A stretch of 64,000 bases of DNA from Pseudanabaena sp. PCC 6802 (GCF_000332175.1 NZ_KB235910.1:1-64000), one strand, 5' to 3'; positions 1 through 9,265 are shown, counted from the stretch's first letter. Notes: a model not told the origin generated them from the sequence alone. A program made the numbers and translations.

Positions 1-2
1 GC

Positions 3-530
3 CTGATTCACCTCGAAGAAAAAGCGATCGAGGACGAGCTGCGCGGTTACCTCGACGATGCCCAATTCCTCCCCTATCGCAGCGTTTTCAAACAGTTCGG
101 ATTCGGCGATCGCGTCCAGGCGATCGTACTGAGTCAGATTTACCCGTTTGAAAACTACCTCGACAACGGTAGAGCGATCGTGAAAATACGCAAGGGACGC
201 AAATCTGGCAAGCCTACTAAACGCTACTTAAGCCTCCGACGATTCATGAAAGCATTGGGCGTGGCACCCACCGAAAATTCATCGGGTGACAAGCAGAATC
301 GTTCAGTGGTCGGAGGTTCAGATCTGTGCCGTCGTAGTTTATGGCAGTGGATTTTTACTCGGGTCGAGCCTCATAAGTCAAGGGGAACCAACCCCATACT
401 CAACGAACTCGGTAAAGACCTGGATGAATATAAAGCGATGGGCAGGCCGATCAAACTAGCCAGAATCACCGTTGCCGCTAAAGCAGTCAAGTTATTATTT
501 AAAGAACTCCTACTAACCCAACGGGATTAA
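3..530 (+). CDS. IS110-like transposase, C-terminal part (runs off the left edge)
   Basis: The frame is open from base 3, so the 5' part lies outside the window. The visible 175 residues look like the C-terminal half of an IS110/IS1111-type transposase (Transposase_20 region). A segment FGFGDRVQAIVLSQI is followed by LGVAPTENSSGDK, which fits the family's GLAP...SSG pattern. These transposases recombine DNA with a catalytic serine in this C-terminal half. Apart from the missing start no internal break is seen. A strong terminator follows within 35 bases. The end of this gene overlaps, on the opposite strand, the end of a truncated integron cassette gene, which suggests that the element landed in the cassette. 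The family call rests on motif resemblance only. Confidence 0.65.
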   Translation: MIHLEEKAIEDELRGYLDDAQFLPYRSVFKQFGFGDRVQAIVLSQIYPFENYLDNGRAIVKIRKGRKSGKPTKRYLSLRRFMKALGVAPTENSSGDKQNRSVVGGSDLCRRSLWQWIFTRVEPHKSRGTNPILNELGKDLDEYKAMGRPIKLARITVAAKAVKLLFKELLLTQRD

Positions 531-1068
531 CAGATCTGTACGCCAGTCGAAAGGCTGGCTTTTTAATAAAATGGAAATCGTCTACAGTGAACAAGTAGAT
601 AAATAACATCGAGATTGAGATGTTATTACTGTTTCCGAGATTAGCCACGAGTAGCACTGTTTTTTCTGGAAACCTGACCGTCTGCTCCAAAATCTCACCA
701 AGATTACGAAAATTACCTTTTGTAGAAAAGATGTGATTGTCAAGCTCAGAAAGAGTGATGAAGTCTTTCGAGATAACCTTAGCGACAGTTTCTTGAAGCT
801 CAAGCTCAAAGTCTTTCAACTTGATTTTCTTAACCCTATCCAGAATCCGAGGGAAAAGTGAAAAAAGAAGAACTACAACCGATGCCCAAACCATTATAAG
901 GGCTGGTGTTGTCGCAATAGGTGGTGGAGCAACTATCTTCAGAAATGCATACCAAGCTCCAGCGATGATCGCTGCAACAAGAAGGAATTTAAGTGTCGAC
1001 TGGATATATCGCCAAAGGACTGGCCCTCGCTTCTTAAAAAATGGCCATAGCTTCATTTTGATCCGCAT
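499..1068 (-). CDS. Membrane protein of integron cassette 2, 3' end replaced by IS sequence
   Basis: This is a 189-residue hypothetical protein with no family recognised. It has two hydrophobic segments (about residues 28-47 and 55-72), then a basic stretch and a soluble C-terminal domain. That suggests an inner-membrane hairpin with a cytoplasmic domain. It reads in the cassette direction, away from intI, and starts 22 bases inside the cassette that begins at the attC crossover near 1096. The last 20 or so residues (from about KKPAF) are the reverse complement of the terminator and the transposase end. The native C-terminus and this cassette's own attC have therefore been lost to the IS insertion. 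The function is unknown. Confidence 0.6.
   Translation of the reverse strand: MRIKMKLWPFFKKRGPVLWRYIQSTLKFLLVAAIIAGAWYAFLKIVAPPPIATTPALIMVWASVVVLLFSLFPRILDRVKKIKLKDFELELQETVAKVISKDFITLSELDNHIFSTKGNFRNLGEILEQTVRFPEKTVLLVANLGNSNNISISMLFIYLFTVDDFHFIKKPAFRLAYRSVNPVGLVGVL
542..564 (+). terminator. Rho-independent terminator after the transposase
   Basis: A stem GCCAGTC/GGCTGGC (one G-T pair) closes a GAAA tetraloop at 549-552 and runs straight into TTTTT at 560-564. It lies 11 bases after the transposase stop. On the opposite strand the same bases encode the spurious tail of the truncated cassette gene. Confidence 0.8.
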
Positions 1069-1090
1069 GATTTCGTGGAAATTTTATGGC

Positions 1091-1179
1091 GTATAACGGC
1101 CTGCGGCTCACCGGACGCCAATACACTTGCATCACAAACGATTGAGTAACAACGTTCCGTGTGAAGCCGCTTGTTAGCT
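1091..1179 (-). other. attC: Integron attC recombination site of cassette 1
   Basis: Read on the minus strand the site opens with AGCTAAC (1173-1179, R'' box) and closes with GTTATAC (1091-1097, R' box, crossover after G). Between them, arms GCGGC-TCAC-CGGA pair across a loop of about 40 nt: 1103-1107 with 1166-1170, 1108-1111 with 1161-1164, and 1112-1115 with 1156-1159. Two unpaired bases (1160 and 1165) lie on one arm only, as the extrahelical bases of attC sites do to select the strand. The stop codon of the upstream cassette gene lies inside the R'' box, a common cassette arrangement. The length of 89 bp is within the attC range. Confidence 0.8.
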
Positions 1180-1881
1180 ACTAAGTTTTTTCTCAGAAAT
1201 TACCTCACGCATAGTTCTCGAAATTTCTATAAGTAGATCTAACTTTTGAACTAGATCTCTCAAGGCAACCCTAGTAATTTTTGCAAACCTTATTTTCTCA
1301 ATCAATTCGTCATTGTCTGGGTTTTTAATCCATGTCCTGTCAAGTTCCTGCTCAAAATTATTACTTTCTTTTGTTCTGTCAAGTTCAAGTTGACTATTGT
1401 ATTTTTCATGATTAACTAACAATGTATCGTAATTTTCTAGCAGCGTAATTGCAGGTCTCACGGAAATCATTTCTACTCTTTTAAAACAAAGAGAGTGCAA
1501 ATTAACAACGTAGTCTAAAATATTTCTTGGTACATGCGGTCTTACGGAACTCCACGCTTCCTCCCAAGGTCTTAACTGTTTCATGAATTCCACATGATTT
1601 TCATTAATTAATTTTACCGATTCCTTGGGAGAATCTATCCATCGGTCTAGAACTCTTTCTATCCACCATTCATAGCTCATACATCGTATTTTAAATAATT
1701 CAGTTTGTTTTTCAAATTCCTTAAATACTTCATATTCGGACTTAGTTAAGCTAGCATCAATCTCTAAACCTAGTCTTCTGTCAGAAGATTTCAAAGTTTG
1801 CCTTGAAATGTATATGTTTCCAATTAGTGTTATCAAAGAAACTACTGCCGCAATAATTGCAACAACAATGGCTACTTCCAT
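1174..1881 (-). CDS. Membrane-anchored hypothetical protein of integron cassette 1
   Basis: This is a 235-residue protein with one N-terminal hydrophobic segment (about residues 3-26, AIVVAIIAAVVSLITLIGNI) and a long, charged, probably helical soluble part rich in Glu, Lys, Leu and Trp. No family is recognised. It is the first cassette next to intI and ends inside its attC site. The DNA is visibly AT-rich and almost free of the HIP1 octamers that fill the neighbouring genes, so it looks acquired. Expression would come from a promoter in the attI region. A membrane-tethered sensor or effector is possible, but nothing in the sequence shows it. Confidence 0.75.
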   Translation of the reverse strand: MEVAIVVAIIAAVVSLITLIGNIYISRQTLKSSDRRLGLEIDASLTKSEYEVFKEFEKQTELFKIRCMSYEWWIERVLDRWIDSPKESVKLINENHVEFMKQLRPWEEAWSSVRPHVPRNILDYVVNLHSLCFKRVEMISVRPAITLLENYDTLLVNHEKYNSQLELDRTKESNNFEQELDRTWIKNPDNDELIEKIRFAKITRVALRDLVQKLDLLIEISRTMREVISEKKLSS

Positions 1882-1954
1882 ATGTTATTTCAACGTATTC
1901 ACTCGTGACATGGGCTTATTATTTACGATGGTTGTTTTTAATTTTCTGAGTAGC

Positions 1955-2069
1955 GGCTAACTATTTATTACTATGCAAAATGCTGGATAAACAACCCTTA
2001 TGGGTTGTTATCCTACTATCTGCAGAATAAATCAACCACTGGTGTTATTATCCATGCTTTTGTTGGGTA
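1955..2069. other. attI: Probable attI region with a hairpin, between cassette 1 and intI
   Basis: At 1955-1961 the minus strand reads GTTAGCC, a fit to the crossover core. It also differs at only one position from the complement of cassette 1's R'' box, which is expected if both once belonged to one attC on the free circular cassette. At 1985-2013 a 12-bp inverted repeat (GGATAACAACCC with one extra A on the left arm, loop TTAT) is followed at about 2040-2053 by a similar half (TGGTGTTATTATCC). These could be integrase-binding repeats. The exact attI limits are inferred. Confidence 0.5.
1965..1994 (-). promoter_or_regulatory. Candidate cassette promoter (Pc) in attI
   Basis: The minus strand reads TTGTTT (1994-1989), an 18-base spacer and TAATAA (1970-1965). 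This would start transcription at the proposed cassette boundary and read into cassette 1. The call comes from sequence similarity to -35/-10 boxes only. Confidence 0.35.
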
Positions 2070-3134
2070 ATGTCCCGATCTAGGGTTTTATTTAACAAAA
2101 TGCAAAATAACGTACCAAAACCTATCCTGAAAAATAAATTAACCGTAACTGCAAATACTGGCTTGCGATCTGAGCCTCCACCCAAAAAACTCCTCGATCG
2201 CGTGCGGGATGCAATTAGGGTCAAGCACTATTCCTATCAAACTGAAAAGAGTTACGTGCAGTGGATACGGCGCTATATTTTGTTCCATAATAAGCGGCAT
2301 CCCAGCGAGATGGGTGGCAATGAAATCAATGCTTTTTTGACGCACCTGGCTGTTGTCGAAAATGTTGCGGCTTCCACTCAAAACCAGGCTCTAAGTGCCA
2401 TTCTTTTTCTCTACCGCGAAGTTTTGCAACAGGAACTCGATCTCAATCTTGATGCTGTGCGTGCTAAGCGTCCTCGCAGATTACCAACGGTTCTTACCAT
2501 TGAAGAAGTGCGTGAGGTATTGCAGAACATGGACGGAGTTTGCCAACTGGTAGCAAAGTTACTCTATGGTAGTGGTTTACGTGTCAATGAAGCCTTGGGA
2601 CTACGAGTCAAGGATATAGATTTCGCCCAAAAACAATTGCAAATAAGGGATTGCAAAGGCATGGAAAGCCGCATAACGATGCTGCCAGATTCCCTTGTTG
2701 AATCTTTGCAAGATCATTTGCATTCCGTGAAGTTAATTCATCGCCAAGACCTGGAAAGGGGACGTGGAGAAGTACATCTGCCGTTTGCCTTAGAGCGTAA
2801 GTATCCGAATGCGGCAAGGGAATGGATTTGGCAATATGTTTTTCCGAGTAATAACCTTGTGAAAGACCCACGTTCAAAGGCGGTTCGCCGTTATCATTTA
2901 CATGAAAGCAACATCCAACGGGCATTAAAGGCAGCAGTCAGGAGTACCAATTTAACAAAACGGGTGAGTTGCCATACGTTTCGCCATAGCTTTGCCACGC
3001 ATTTGCTGCAAAATGGCTACGACATCCGTACCGTGCAGGAATTATTGGGACACAAAGATGTCAAAACGACGATGATCTACACGCACGTCCTCAATCGTGG
3101 GGGGCGAGGCGTACGCAGCCCGCTAGATGCATAG
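2070..3134 (+). CDS. intI: Integron integrase (tyrosine recombinase)
   Basis: IntI recombines attI and attC sites to capture and shuffle gene cassettes. The 354-residue protein has the whole tyrosine-recombinase set: R171, K196, H302, R305, H328 and Y337. Each is exactly 25 residues beyond the remembered IntI1 positions (146, 171, 277, 280, 303, 312). It also has the IntI-specific insert between them ([12 protein letters not shown], then EW.WQYVFPS and DPRS) and the typical ending GVRSPLDA. These features separate it from XerC/D. The frame is intact and full length. An ATG at 2100 is an alternative start. It diverges from the cassettes, the normal integron layout. No LexA-type box was recognised upstream. 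Confidence 0.95.
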   Translation: MSRSRVLFNKMQNNVPKPILKNKLTVTANTGLRSEPPPKKLLDRVRDAIRVKHYSYQTEKSYVQWIRRYILFHNKRHPSEMGGNEINAFLTHLAVVENVAASTQNQALSAILFLYREVLQQELDLNLDAVRAKRPRRLPTVLTIEEVREVLQNMDGVCQLVAKLLYGSGLRVNEALGLRVKDIDFAQKQLQIRDCKGMESRITMLPDSLVESLQDHLHSVKLIHRQDLERGRGEVHLPFALERKYPNAAREWIWQYVFPSNNLVKDPRSKAVRRYHLHESNIQRALKAAVRSTNLTKRVSCHTFRHSFATHLLQNGYDIRTVQELLGHKDVKTTMIYTHVLNRGGRGVRSPLDA

Positions 3135-3194
3135 GCTCAGCCTACTCCAGGCAACGTGCTAAATTTAAGGCTGATTAATATGTAAAAGGTTTTC

Positions 3195-4313
3195 ATGGCG
3201 ACGGTGCGCTTGTGTGGTGTGTCCAAAGCATTTGGGCAACATGTGGTTCTTAAGGATATAGATCTGACGATCGCAGATCGCGAGTTTATGGTGCTGGTAG
3301 GGCCGTCAGGCTGCGGCAAAAGTACGCTCCTGCGCCTGATTGCCGGACTAGAAACGGTTACCGATGGGTCGATTTATCTGGGCGATCGCGCGATCGACGG
3401 TCTGCCCCCCAAAGCCAGGGATATTGCCATGGTGTTTCAAAGCTATGCCCTGTACCCGCACATGAACGTGTACGACAATATTGCATTTGGCCTACGCCGC
3501 CAACTAAACAAGGGCAATACGATCGCACCCTTCAGCCCGCAGAAAAAAGCCGCAATCGATCGCCGCGTGCGCCAGGTGGCGGAGTCGCTACAAATTACCG
3601 CATTACTCAACCGCAAACCCAAGGAGCTATCGGGCGGACAAAAGCAAAGAGTTGCCCTCGGTAGAGCGATCGCCCGCGATCCGCAGGTTTTCTTGATGGA
3701 CGAACCGCTCTCTAACCTCGATGCCCAACTGCGCTACGAAACCAGAGGTCAGATCGTACAGTTGCAAAAACAACTGCAAACCACTACGATTTACGTGACC
3801 CACGACCAAACGGAAGCCATGACTATGGGCAACCGCATTGCCGTACTCAAGGATGGCAAGATCCAGCAGGTAGACACCCCCCTGAACCTCTATCGCAAGC
3901 CCGCCAACCAGTTTGTCGCTGGCTTTTTGGGTTCTCCCACCATGAACTTTCTGCCCGTGCATGTTGATGCAGAGGGTTATCTCCACAGCGATTATTTCGC
4001 CCAGGGAATAGAACTAAACGAACTACAAAGAAAAGCGATCGCCCCCGATCGTCCCCTCATCCTCGGTATTCGTCCCGAACACCTCCAACCTGCCGATCTC
4101 CAGAACGCTCATCTCTGCGGATTCGTGCAATTAGTCGAAGCGCTTGGCTCGGAGACTAATTTGGCGATTGAGATCGACGATCTTTCGGTAAATGCTAAGG
4201 TGTCTGCCGATCTTACCTATGCGATCGCGGAAAAATCTGGCTGGCGTTTAGATGTCAGCAAGCTATACCTATTCGATCGCGAGTCGGGAGATGCTTTGCT
4301 TCACGCTTATTAA
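3195..4313 (+). CDS. ABC transporter ATPase, MalK/UgpC type
   Basis: This is a 372-residue ATPase that would power a sugar or glycerol-phosphate importer on the cytoplasmic side of the membrane. Visible motifs are Walker A GPSGCGKST (residues 36-44), the Q-loop in AMVFQSYALYPH, the signature LSGGQKQR, Walker B VFLMDEP and the switch histidine in YVTHDQ. A C-terminal regulatory OB-type domain of the MalK/MsmK class follows (GIRPEHL). Length is usual for the class. No permease or binding-protein gene is nearby, so it probably serves transporters encoded elsewhere, as shared MsmX-type ATPases do. HIP1 sites are plentiful, so this is native chromosome just beyond the integron. The substrate is unknown. 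Confidence 0.88.
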   Translation: MATVRLCGVSKAFGQHVVLKDIDLTIADREFMVLVGPSGCGKSTLLRLIAGLETVTDGSIYLGDRAIDGLPPKARDIAMVFQSYALYPHMNVYDNIAFGLRRQLNKGNTIAPFSPQKKAAIDRRVRQVAESLQITALLNRKPKELSGGQKQRVALGRAIARDPQVFLMDEPLSNLDAQLRYETRGQIVQLQKQLQTTTIYVTHDQTEAMTMGNRIAVLKDGKIQQVDTPLNLYRKPANQFVAGFLGSPTMNFLPVHVDAEGYLHSDYFAQGIELNELQRKAIAPDRPLILGIRPEHLQPADLQNAHLCGFVQLVEALGSETNLAIEIDDLSVNAKVSADLTYAIAEKSGWRLDVSKLYLFDRESGDALLHAY

Positions 4314-4330
4314 CGTGAGGTCTGTTGACT

Positions 4331-4357
4331 CCCCTTCTCCTGCCTTGGGAGAAGGGG
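4331..4357. repeat. Perfect 10-bp inverted repeat after the ABC gene
   Basis: CCCCTTCTCC and its exact complement flank a 7-base loop, 17 bases after the ABC stop. There is no T-run, so it may act as a transcript 3' hairpin or be a short dispersed repeat. A similar hairpin is at 30008-30026. Confidence 0.6.
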
Positions 4358-4402
4358 TTGGGGGATGAGGGAGTATGAGGTTCGGATTGGCAGCTACAAA
4401 AT

Positions 4403-5182
4403 CTATGGCGATAAAGGCAATGTCACATAACAGCTCGTACCCTCGCCACCCTTACTAGTAATATTAATGTTACCTCCATGCAAGTCTACGCATTTTTTAA
4501 CTACGAGCAGTCCTAGACCTGCACCAGGGATTTTACCAACGTTCTTACCGCGATGGAATGGCTGATATAATCGCTCGAGATCTTCAGGTGGAATACCGAT
4601 TCCATTATCCTTAATTTCCAGGTATAGATTGTTTGCTCTCAAGTTCAGGCGAATATGGATCGTGCTTCCTCGATGCGAGTATTTAATTGCATTGGAAATT
4701 AAATTAGACATAATTGAACGCAACAATTCTTTATCTAAGCAAACAGATGCTATTTCGGTGTGACAGTCGAGGACGATCGCGCGATCGCTAGCACTTGCTC
4801 GCATCTCTTCCATCAAATGATGGCAAAAAGATTCCAAATCGATTTGTTGGGGTGTAAATTCCAAACTGCCAGTTTCAGCCCGGTTGATTGTTAAGATATC
4901 ATCGAGGAGTTGAACCATGTGCTTGGCAGCGCTTTGAATGCGATGCAGGTTGCGCGATCGCTTGGTGATGTCATCCCACTCTCGATCGTTACTCTCTAAA
5001 ACTTGTGCGGCAGCTAGAATGGTGCTGAGGGGAGTACGAAATACATGAGATGCCATTGAGAAAAAACGGTTTTCGATTTGACTCAGTTCCTTTTCAGGTT
5101 CTAAAGCTAACCGCACCTTATCCAGATACTTCTGCTCATCTGTGGCTTGCTTTGATTCCTGATTTTGCTCTGGGACATCCAC
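4403..5182 (-). CDS. Sensor-less histidine kinase
   Basis: This 259-residue kinase consists almost only of a HisKA dimerisation domain and an HATPase_c domain. The phosphoacceptor is H46 in MASHVFRTPLS, followed by the second helix (LLDDILTINRAETG). The ATP-binding N box is NLISNAIKYS, the G1 box DNGIGIPPE and the G2 box GAGLGLLVVKK. There is no transmembrane or recognised sensor domain, only about 35 charged residues before HisKA, so it should be cytoplasmic and take its signal from a partner. No response regulator gene is adjacent. It ends facing the ABC gene, and a dispersed repeat lies beyond its start. Confidence 0.88.
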   Translation of the reverse strand: MDVPEQNQESKQATDEQKYLDKVRLALEPEKELSQIENRFFSMASHVFRTPLSTILAAAQVLESNDREWDDITKRSRNLHRIQSAAKHMVQLLDDILTINRAETGSLEFTPQQIDLESFCHHLMEEMRASASDRAIVLDCHTEIASVCLDKELLRSIMSNLISNAIKYSHRGSTIHIRLNLRANNLYLEIKDNGIGIPPEDLERLYQPFHRGKNVGKIPGAGLGLLVVKKCVDLHGGNINITSKGGEGTSCYVTLPLSP

Positions 5183-5260
5183 AATTGCTGTCCTTAGACT
5201 GTCATTTAGTAACTGGGTCGAATAGCGGAGCGATCGCCGATCGTTGCTTTAGCCAGGTTG

Positions 5261-5367
5261 TAGCTATAGCCGTAACAGATCGATTATTACAGGGGGGGTG
5301 GGGGCTGCGCCCCCACGCAGGGGTGCAACCCCTGCACCCCATCCTAAGCCTGTCGGCTATAGCTATA
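5261..5367. repeat. Dispersed dual-hairpin element, family A
   Basis: The outer ends TAGCTATAGCC and GGCTATAGCTATA are inverted repeats. Inside are two GC-rich hairpins (TGGGGGCTGCGCCCCCA and GCAGGGGTGCAACCCCTGC). It lies between the kinase and metallopeptidase genes. Confidence 0.85.
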
Positions 5368-5371
5368 AGTA

Positions 5372-6235
5372 CTACAGCCGATTGACTGAAAAAGTATCGC
5401 ATTGTTTGATGTCGCCGGACTCAAGTCCGCGCCTGAACCAGGTTACTCGCTGTTGCGAGGTACCGTGGGTAAAGGATTCGGGCACCACATGACCCTGCGC
5501 CTGCTTTTGCAAATAGTCGTCGCCAATCTGAGTTGCCGTGTCTAGAGCTTTAGCAATATCGCGATCGCCAATTAACCCGCGCTGCGCTGTAAAGTGTCCC
5601 CAAACCCCGGCATAGCAGTCGGCTTGCAGTTCGACTCGCACGGATAGCTCGTTGGCTTTTGCTTTGCTGGAGGTTGATTGCAATTGCCTGACCTGGCCTG
5701 ACGTACCCAATATGGTTTGGATGTGATGCCCTACTTCATGGGCGATCGCGTAGGCTTTGGCAAAATCGGCATCGTTACCCGTAGCTGTTGCTTGCAGGTG
5801 TTCAAAGAAAGCCATGTCTAGATATACTTTCTGGTCAGCCGGGCAATAAAATGGCCCAGATTCCGTTTGAGCCGAGCCACAGGCAGAGTTAACAGCGTTA
5901 CGAAACAGGACTAGCTTGGGTGGTTGGTAGCGAGCTTTGAGTTGCTGTTGAAAGATCCGATTCCAGGTATCTTCGGTATCGCCCAGTATCGATCTGACAA
6001 AAGCCGAGTCGCGATCGTTGATGGGTTTGGTTTGCGTCTGCTGGACGGGGGCAGTGGAATTGCCGGAAACCAGACCCAGGATCTCAAGCGGGTTAACTCT
6101 GAAAATTAGCCCGGCAAGCACGGCGATCGCAATAGTGCCAAGACCGACTTTCCCGATCGCCTGCCGAGGTGCCTGGCCGGACGAACCGCGCTCATCCTCC
6201 ACATTGTCGCTCTGGCGCATTTCATCCCACTTCAT
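5372..6235 (-). CDS. Neutral zinc metallopeptidase, YpfJ family, membrane-anchored
   Basis: This is a putative membrane-bound zinc peptidase of 287 residues. The family opening KWDEMRQSDNVEDERG is present. One transmembrane segment follows (GLGTIAIAVLAGLIFRV, around residues 30-46), with the catalytic domain outside or in the periplasm. Zinc ligands are in HEVGHH, with the downstream Glu in VRVELQADCYAGVWGH. Four cysteines may pair. The ATG at 6235 is chosen because the family begins with MKW or MRW and an AGGTGG sits 6 bases upstream. The GTG at 6244 would overlap that site. The substrate is unknown. It ends at the edge of a family A repeat. Confidence 0.85.
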   Translation of the reverse strand: MKWDEMRQSDNVEDERGSSGQAPRQAIGKVGLGTIAIAVLAGLIFRVNPLEILGLVSGNSTAPVQQTQTKPINDRDSAFVRSILGDTEDTWNRIFQQQLKARYQPPKLVLFRNAVNSACGSAQTESGPFYCPADQKVYLDMAFFEHLQATATGNDADFAKAYAIAHEVGHHIQTILGTSGQVRQLQSTSSKAKANELSVRVELQADCYAGVWGHFTAQRGLIGDRDIAKALDTATQIGDDYLQKQAQGHVVPESFTHGTSQQRVTWFRRGLESGDIKQCDTFSVNRL

Positions 6236-6352
6236 AATGACCACCTGTCCTGCTTAATGCCACTTTTATAGAGAATAGCATCGACCAGCAGGCTGGAGCC
6301 TGTGCGATCGCTTTTCCTTAAAGTGTCAATAAATGGCGATCGATTAAATAGG

Positions 6353-9127
6353 CTAATTAAGGACGATCTCGGCTTTAACGAGACCGGAATCCCGTTGCAA
6401 GCGGAACCCGACTTTTTCGGCCACTCGCTGCATCGCCTCGTTCTCAGGCAAAATATCCGCAGTGATGCGCTCCAGGCGTTCGTCTCGCCCGACCTGGATC
6501 AATTGGCGCAGCACCTCGGTACCTAATCCTTGCCTTTGAAAGGCATCGCTGACCATCAGTGAGAATTCCGCTTCATTCACGCCATGTAGTTTGCTCAAAC
6601 GGCCTACCGCCAGAATTTCATGCATCTCCGTTTCTGGGTTCTTGTAATCCGCTACCAGGGCCATCTCGCGATCGTAGTCGATAAAGCAGAGGCGCATCAG
6701 CCGTTCGTGGGCAATCCGCTGGCTCAGCTTCATCAAGTGGAAATAGCGAAGATAGACGCTTTGCTCGGATAGGGTTTTATGGAACCGCACGGCAAGCGGT
6801 TCGTCTTCTGGCTGAATCGGTCGAATAGTCACTTTCGTACCGTTATGCAATTTCCATGCCATAACGTATTGGGTGGGATAAGGTCGAATCGCCGATCTGG
6901 GCAAGTCCTCTAAGTTTAGATGTGGCTCGTGGATGACGACGCGGGCATCTAAGGCGAGCAGCGACTCGCGATTCTCTTTCTTTACCGTTGATGCCAGCAA
7001 AGGATTGATATCTATTTCCTTAATCCAGGGCTGCTCTACAACAAGCTGGCTGAAGCGTACCAATAGTTGCTCTAGGGCTGCGAGATCGACGGGCGGGCGA
7101 CCTCGCACGCCTTTAAGCGCGCTGTAGATGAGAGTTTGTTCCAGCATCCGTCTTGCCAGGGTTGTATTGAGAGGAGGCAGAGCGATCGCGCGGTCTTTGA
7201 AAATCTCTACTAATTGACCGCCCGTTCCAAATAAAAGAACTGGGCCAAACTGAGGATCGAGACTGCTGCCAATAATCAATTCATAGCCGCCATCGAGGTC
7301 GATTGTGGGTTGTACGGTAACTCCAGCAAAGTGCTCCAGGCCAACCTTCTGACTGACCGCAGATTTAATAGCTCGGTAAGCCCAACTGACAGCATCGGCA
7401 TCCATGAGATTTAACCGCACGCCTCCCACATCGGTTTTATGGGTAATGGTGTGGGAGTAAAGTTTGAGCGCCACTGGATAGCCGATCGCATTGGCACGAT
7501 CGATTGCCTCAGCTTCGCTAACTGCGATGTAAGTTTTCACGGTGGGAATACCGTAGGCTTCCAGAATTTGCTTGGATTCAAGTTCCGTCAGTAAAGTGCG
7601 TCCTTCCCGATGCGCCCGATCAATTAATTGCTGCGCTAACTGACGATCTGGCAATCCATCGCGATCGTCTATCAGGATCGGCGTTTCGTAGATACCACGC
7701 AGGTTATAGCTGTATTGCCACATATAATTAAACACCCGCGTTGCCGAATCAGGGTAGGCATATGTGGGAATGCCAGCGCTATTGAGAATAGCTTCACCTG
7801 CCATCACCTCAGCCCCACCCATCCAGCTTGCTAAAATCGGCTTGCCCTGGAAGTCTGTAGAGCGATCGCGGACGTAGGATTTTAAATGCTCCGCCGTCTG
7901 GGTGGGATCGGTCATGGACTGGGGCGTGAGAATAACAAGCGTGCCATCGCTGCCCTCATCTTTGACGATCGTTTCCAAAGTTTTGGTAAAGCGCTCCGGC
8001 TCTGCATCTCCTAGAATATCGATGGGATTGCTATGGCTCCAATAGGTGGGTAGTACTCGATTGAGATTGGCGATCGTATCTTCCGAGATTTCTGCCAATT
8101 CACCGCCGGTAGAGATCAGCATATCGGTTGCCAAAACTCCCGGCCCGCCAGCATTGGTAATAATTGTGAGGCGGGGGCCTCTAGGACGCGGTTGTTTTGC
8201 CAATACTTCCGTCATATTGAACAGTTCGGAGACGCGGGTGACTCTAAGTACTCCGCAACGGTGAAAGGCAGCATCCAGTACTTTGTCGCTACCAGTGAGC
8301 GCTCCTGTATGAGAAGCAGATGCTTTTGCTGCCGCTTCAGTACGTCCGGCTTTAATTACGATAATTGGCTTGGTCAACGCCACTTCTCGGGCGGCGGAAA
8401 GGAACGATCTGGCATCCCCAATCGATTCCATGTAGATCGCAATACTTTTAGTGTGCGGATCGTCGCCGAGATAATAGATCAGATCGCCCCACCCCACATC
8501 AAGCATGGAGCCAATTGAAACAAAAGCACTAAATCCCACATTTTCGCGGAAACTCCAATCAAGAATGGACGTACAGAGCGCGCCACTTTGACTGATAAAT
8601 CCCACATTCCCCGGTCGCGCCATGCGCGGGGCAAAAGTGACGTTTAAACCAGTATGGGGATTCATGAGTCCCAAACAATTGGGCCCAACAATTCGCAGCC
8701 TGCCCTTGCGGGCTCGCTCCAGGATTTGATGCTCTAGTTCGATGCCCACTGGCCCGATCTCTTTAAAGCCAGCCGATACGATAATCGCGCTCTTAACCCC
8801 AGCATCGACGCACTCTTGAATAATGTCGGGTACTGTGGCAGCGGGCGTAGCGATCGCTACTAGATCGATAGGATCGGGTATGGCAGCAATCTTGGGATAG
8901 GCTTTGATCCCCATCACGCTACTGTGTTTGGGGTTAACTGGGAAAACAGTGCCGCCAAAGGGACTGCTAATGAGATTCCATAAAAGGGTGCGACCGACGC
9001 TGCCAGGGCGATCGCTAGCACCGATTACAGCCACGGTTTTGGGCGCAAAGATCGAGCTGAGTGGTTGGCGCTCGGAACGCAGAATATCGTAAACCGGATC
9101 GGTCGTGAGTGAGATAGGAGTCAGCAT
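6353..9127 (-). CDS. ADP-forming acyl-CoA synthetase fused to a GNAT acetyltransferase
   Basis: This 924-residue protein has the Pat/YfiQ-like order. A CoA-binding Rossmann domain comes first ([14 protein letters not shown] near residue 35), then succinyl-CoA-ligase-like domains ([25 protein letters not shown]), an ATP-grasp domain in the middle ([17 protein letters not shown]) and a C-terminal GNAT domain (last 150 residues, [13 protein letters not shown]). Relatives acetylate lysines of acetyl-CoA synthetase and other enzymes. The ADP-forming half may sense acyl-CoA or work as a synthetase. Whether the catalytic histidine of true ADP-forming synthetases is kept was not established. The ATG at 9127 is preferred because family members start close to [10 protein letters not shown]. 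It appears monocistronic. Confidence 0.88.
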   Translation of the reverse strand: MLTPISLTTDPVYDILRSERQPLSSIFAPKTVAVIGASDRPGSVGRTLLWNLISSPFGGTVFPVNPKHSSVMGIKAYPKIAAIPDPIDLVAIATPAATVPDIIQECVDAGVKSAIIVSAGFKEIGPVGIELEHQILERARKGRLRIVGPNCLGLMNPHTGLNVTFAPRMARPGNVGFISQSGALCTSILDWSFRENVGFSAFVSIGSMLDVGWGDLIYYLGDDPHTKSIAIYMESIGDARSFLSAAREVALTKPIIVIKAGRTEAAAKASASHTGALTGSDKVLDAAFHRCGVLRVTRVSELFNMTEVLAKQPRPRGPRLTIITNAGGPGVLATDMLISTGGELAEISEDTIANLNRVLPTYWSHSNPIDILGDAEPERFTKTLETIVKDEGSDGTLVILTPQSMTDPTQTAEHLKSYVRDRSTDFQGKPILASWMGGAEVMAGEAILNSAGIPTYAYPDSATRVFNYMWQYSYNLRGIYETPILIDDRDGLPDRQLAQQLIDRAHREGRTLLTELESKQILEAYGIPTVKTYIAVSEAEAIDRANAIGYPVALKLYSHTITHKTDVGGVRLNLMDADAVSWAYRAIKSAVSQKVGLEHFAGVTVQPTIDLDGGYELIIGSSLDPQFGPVLLFGTGGQLVEIFKDRAIALPPLNTTLARRMLEQTLIYSALKGVRGRPPVDLAALEQLLVRFSQLVVEQPWIKEIDINPLLASTVKKENRESLLALDARVVIHEPHLNLEDLPRSAIRPYPTQYVMAWKLHNGTKVTIRPIQPEDEPLAVRFHKTLSEQSVYLRYFHLMKLSQRIAHERLMRLCFIDYDREMALVADYKNPETEMHEILAVGRLSKLHGVNEAEFSLMVSDAFQRQGLGTEVLRQLIQVGRDERLERITADILPENEAMQRVAEKVGFRLQRDSGLVKAEIVLN

Positions 9128-9265
9128 AGAAGTCCGTGTATTTGTGTCTGTATATGTTAGATCTCTAAATCGACTGAAAACTTGAAGCCCTGCTAACTGC
9201 AATTCTCCTGGAATAGCATCTGATGCTACTATATAATGCCAATTCGCAAGCGATCGCGATAGATC

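Noticed and set aside
1882-2069. LexA/SOS box controlling intI
   Set aside because: No CTGT-N8-ACAG or cyanobacterial-type LexA box could be found in the intI 5' region.
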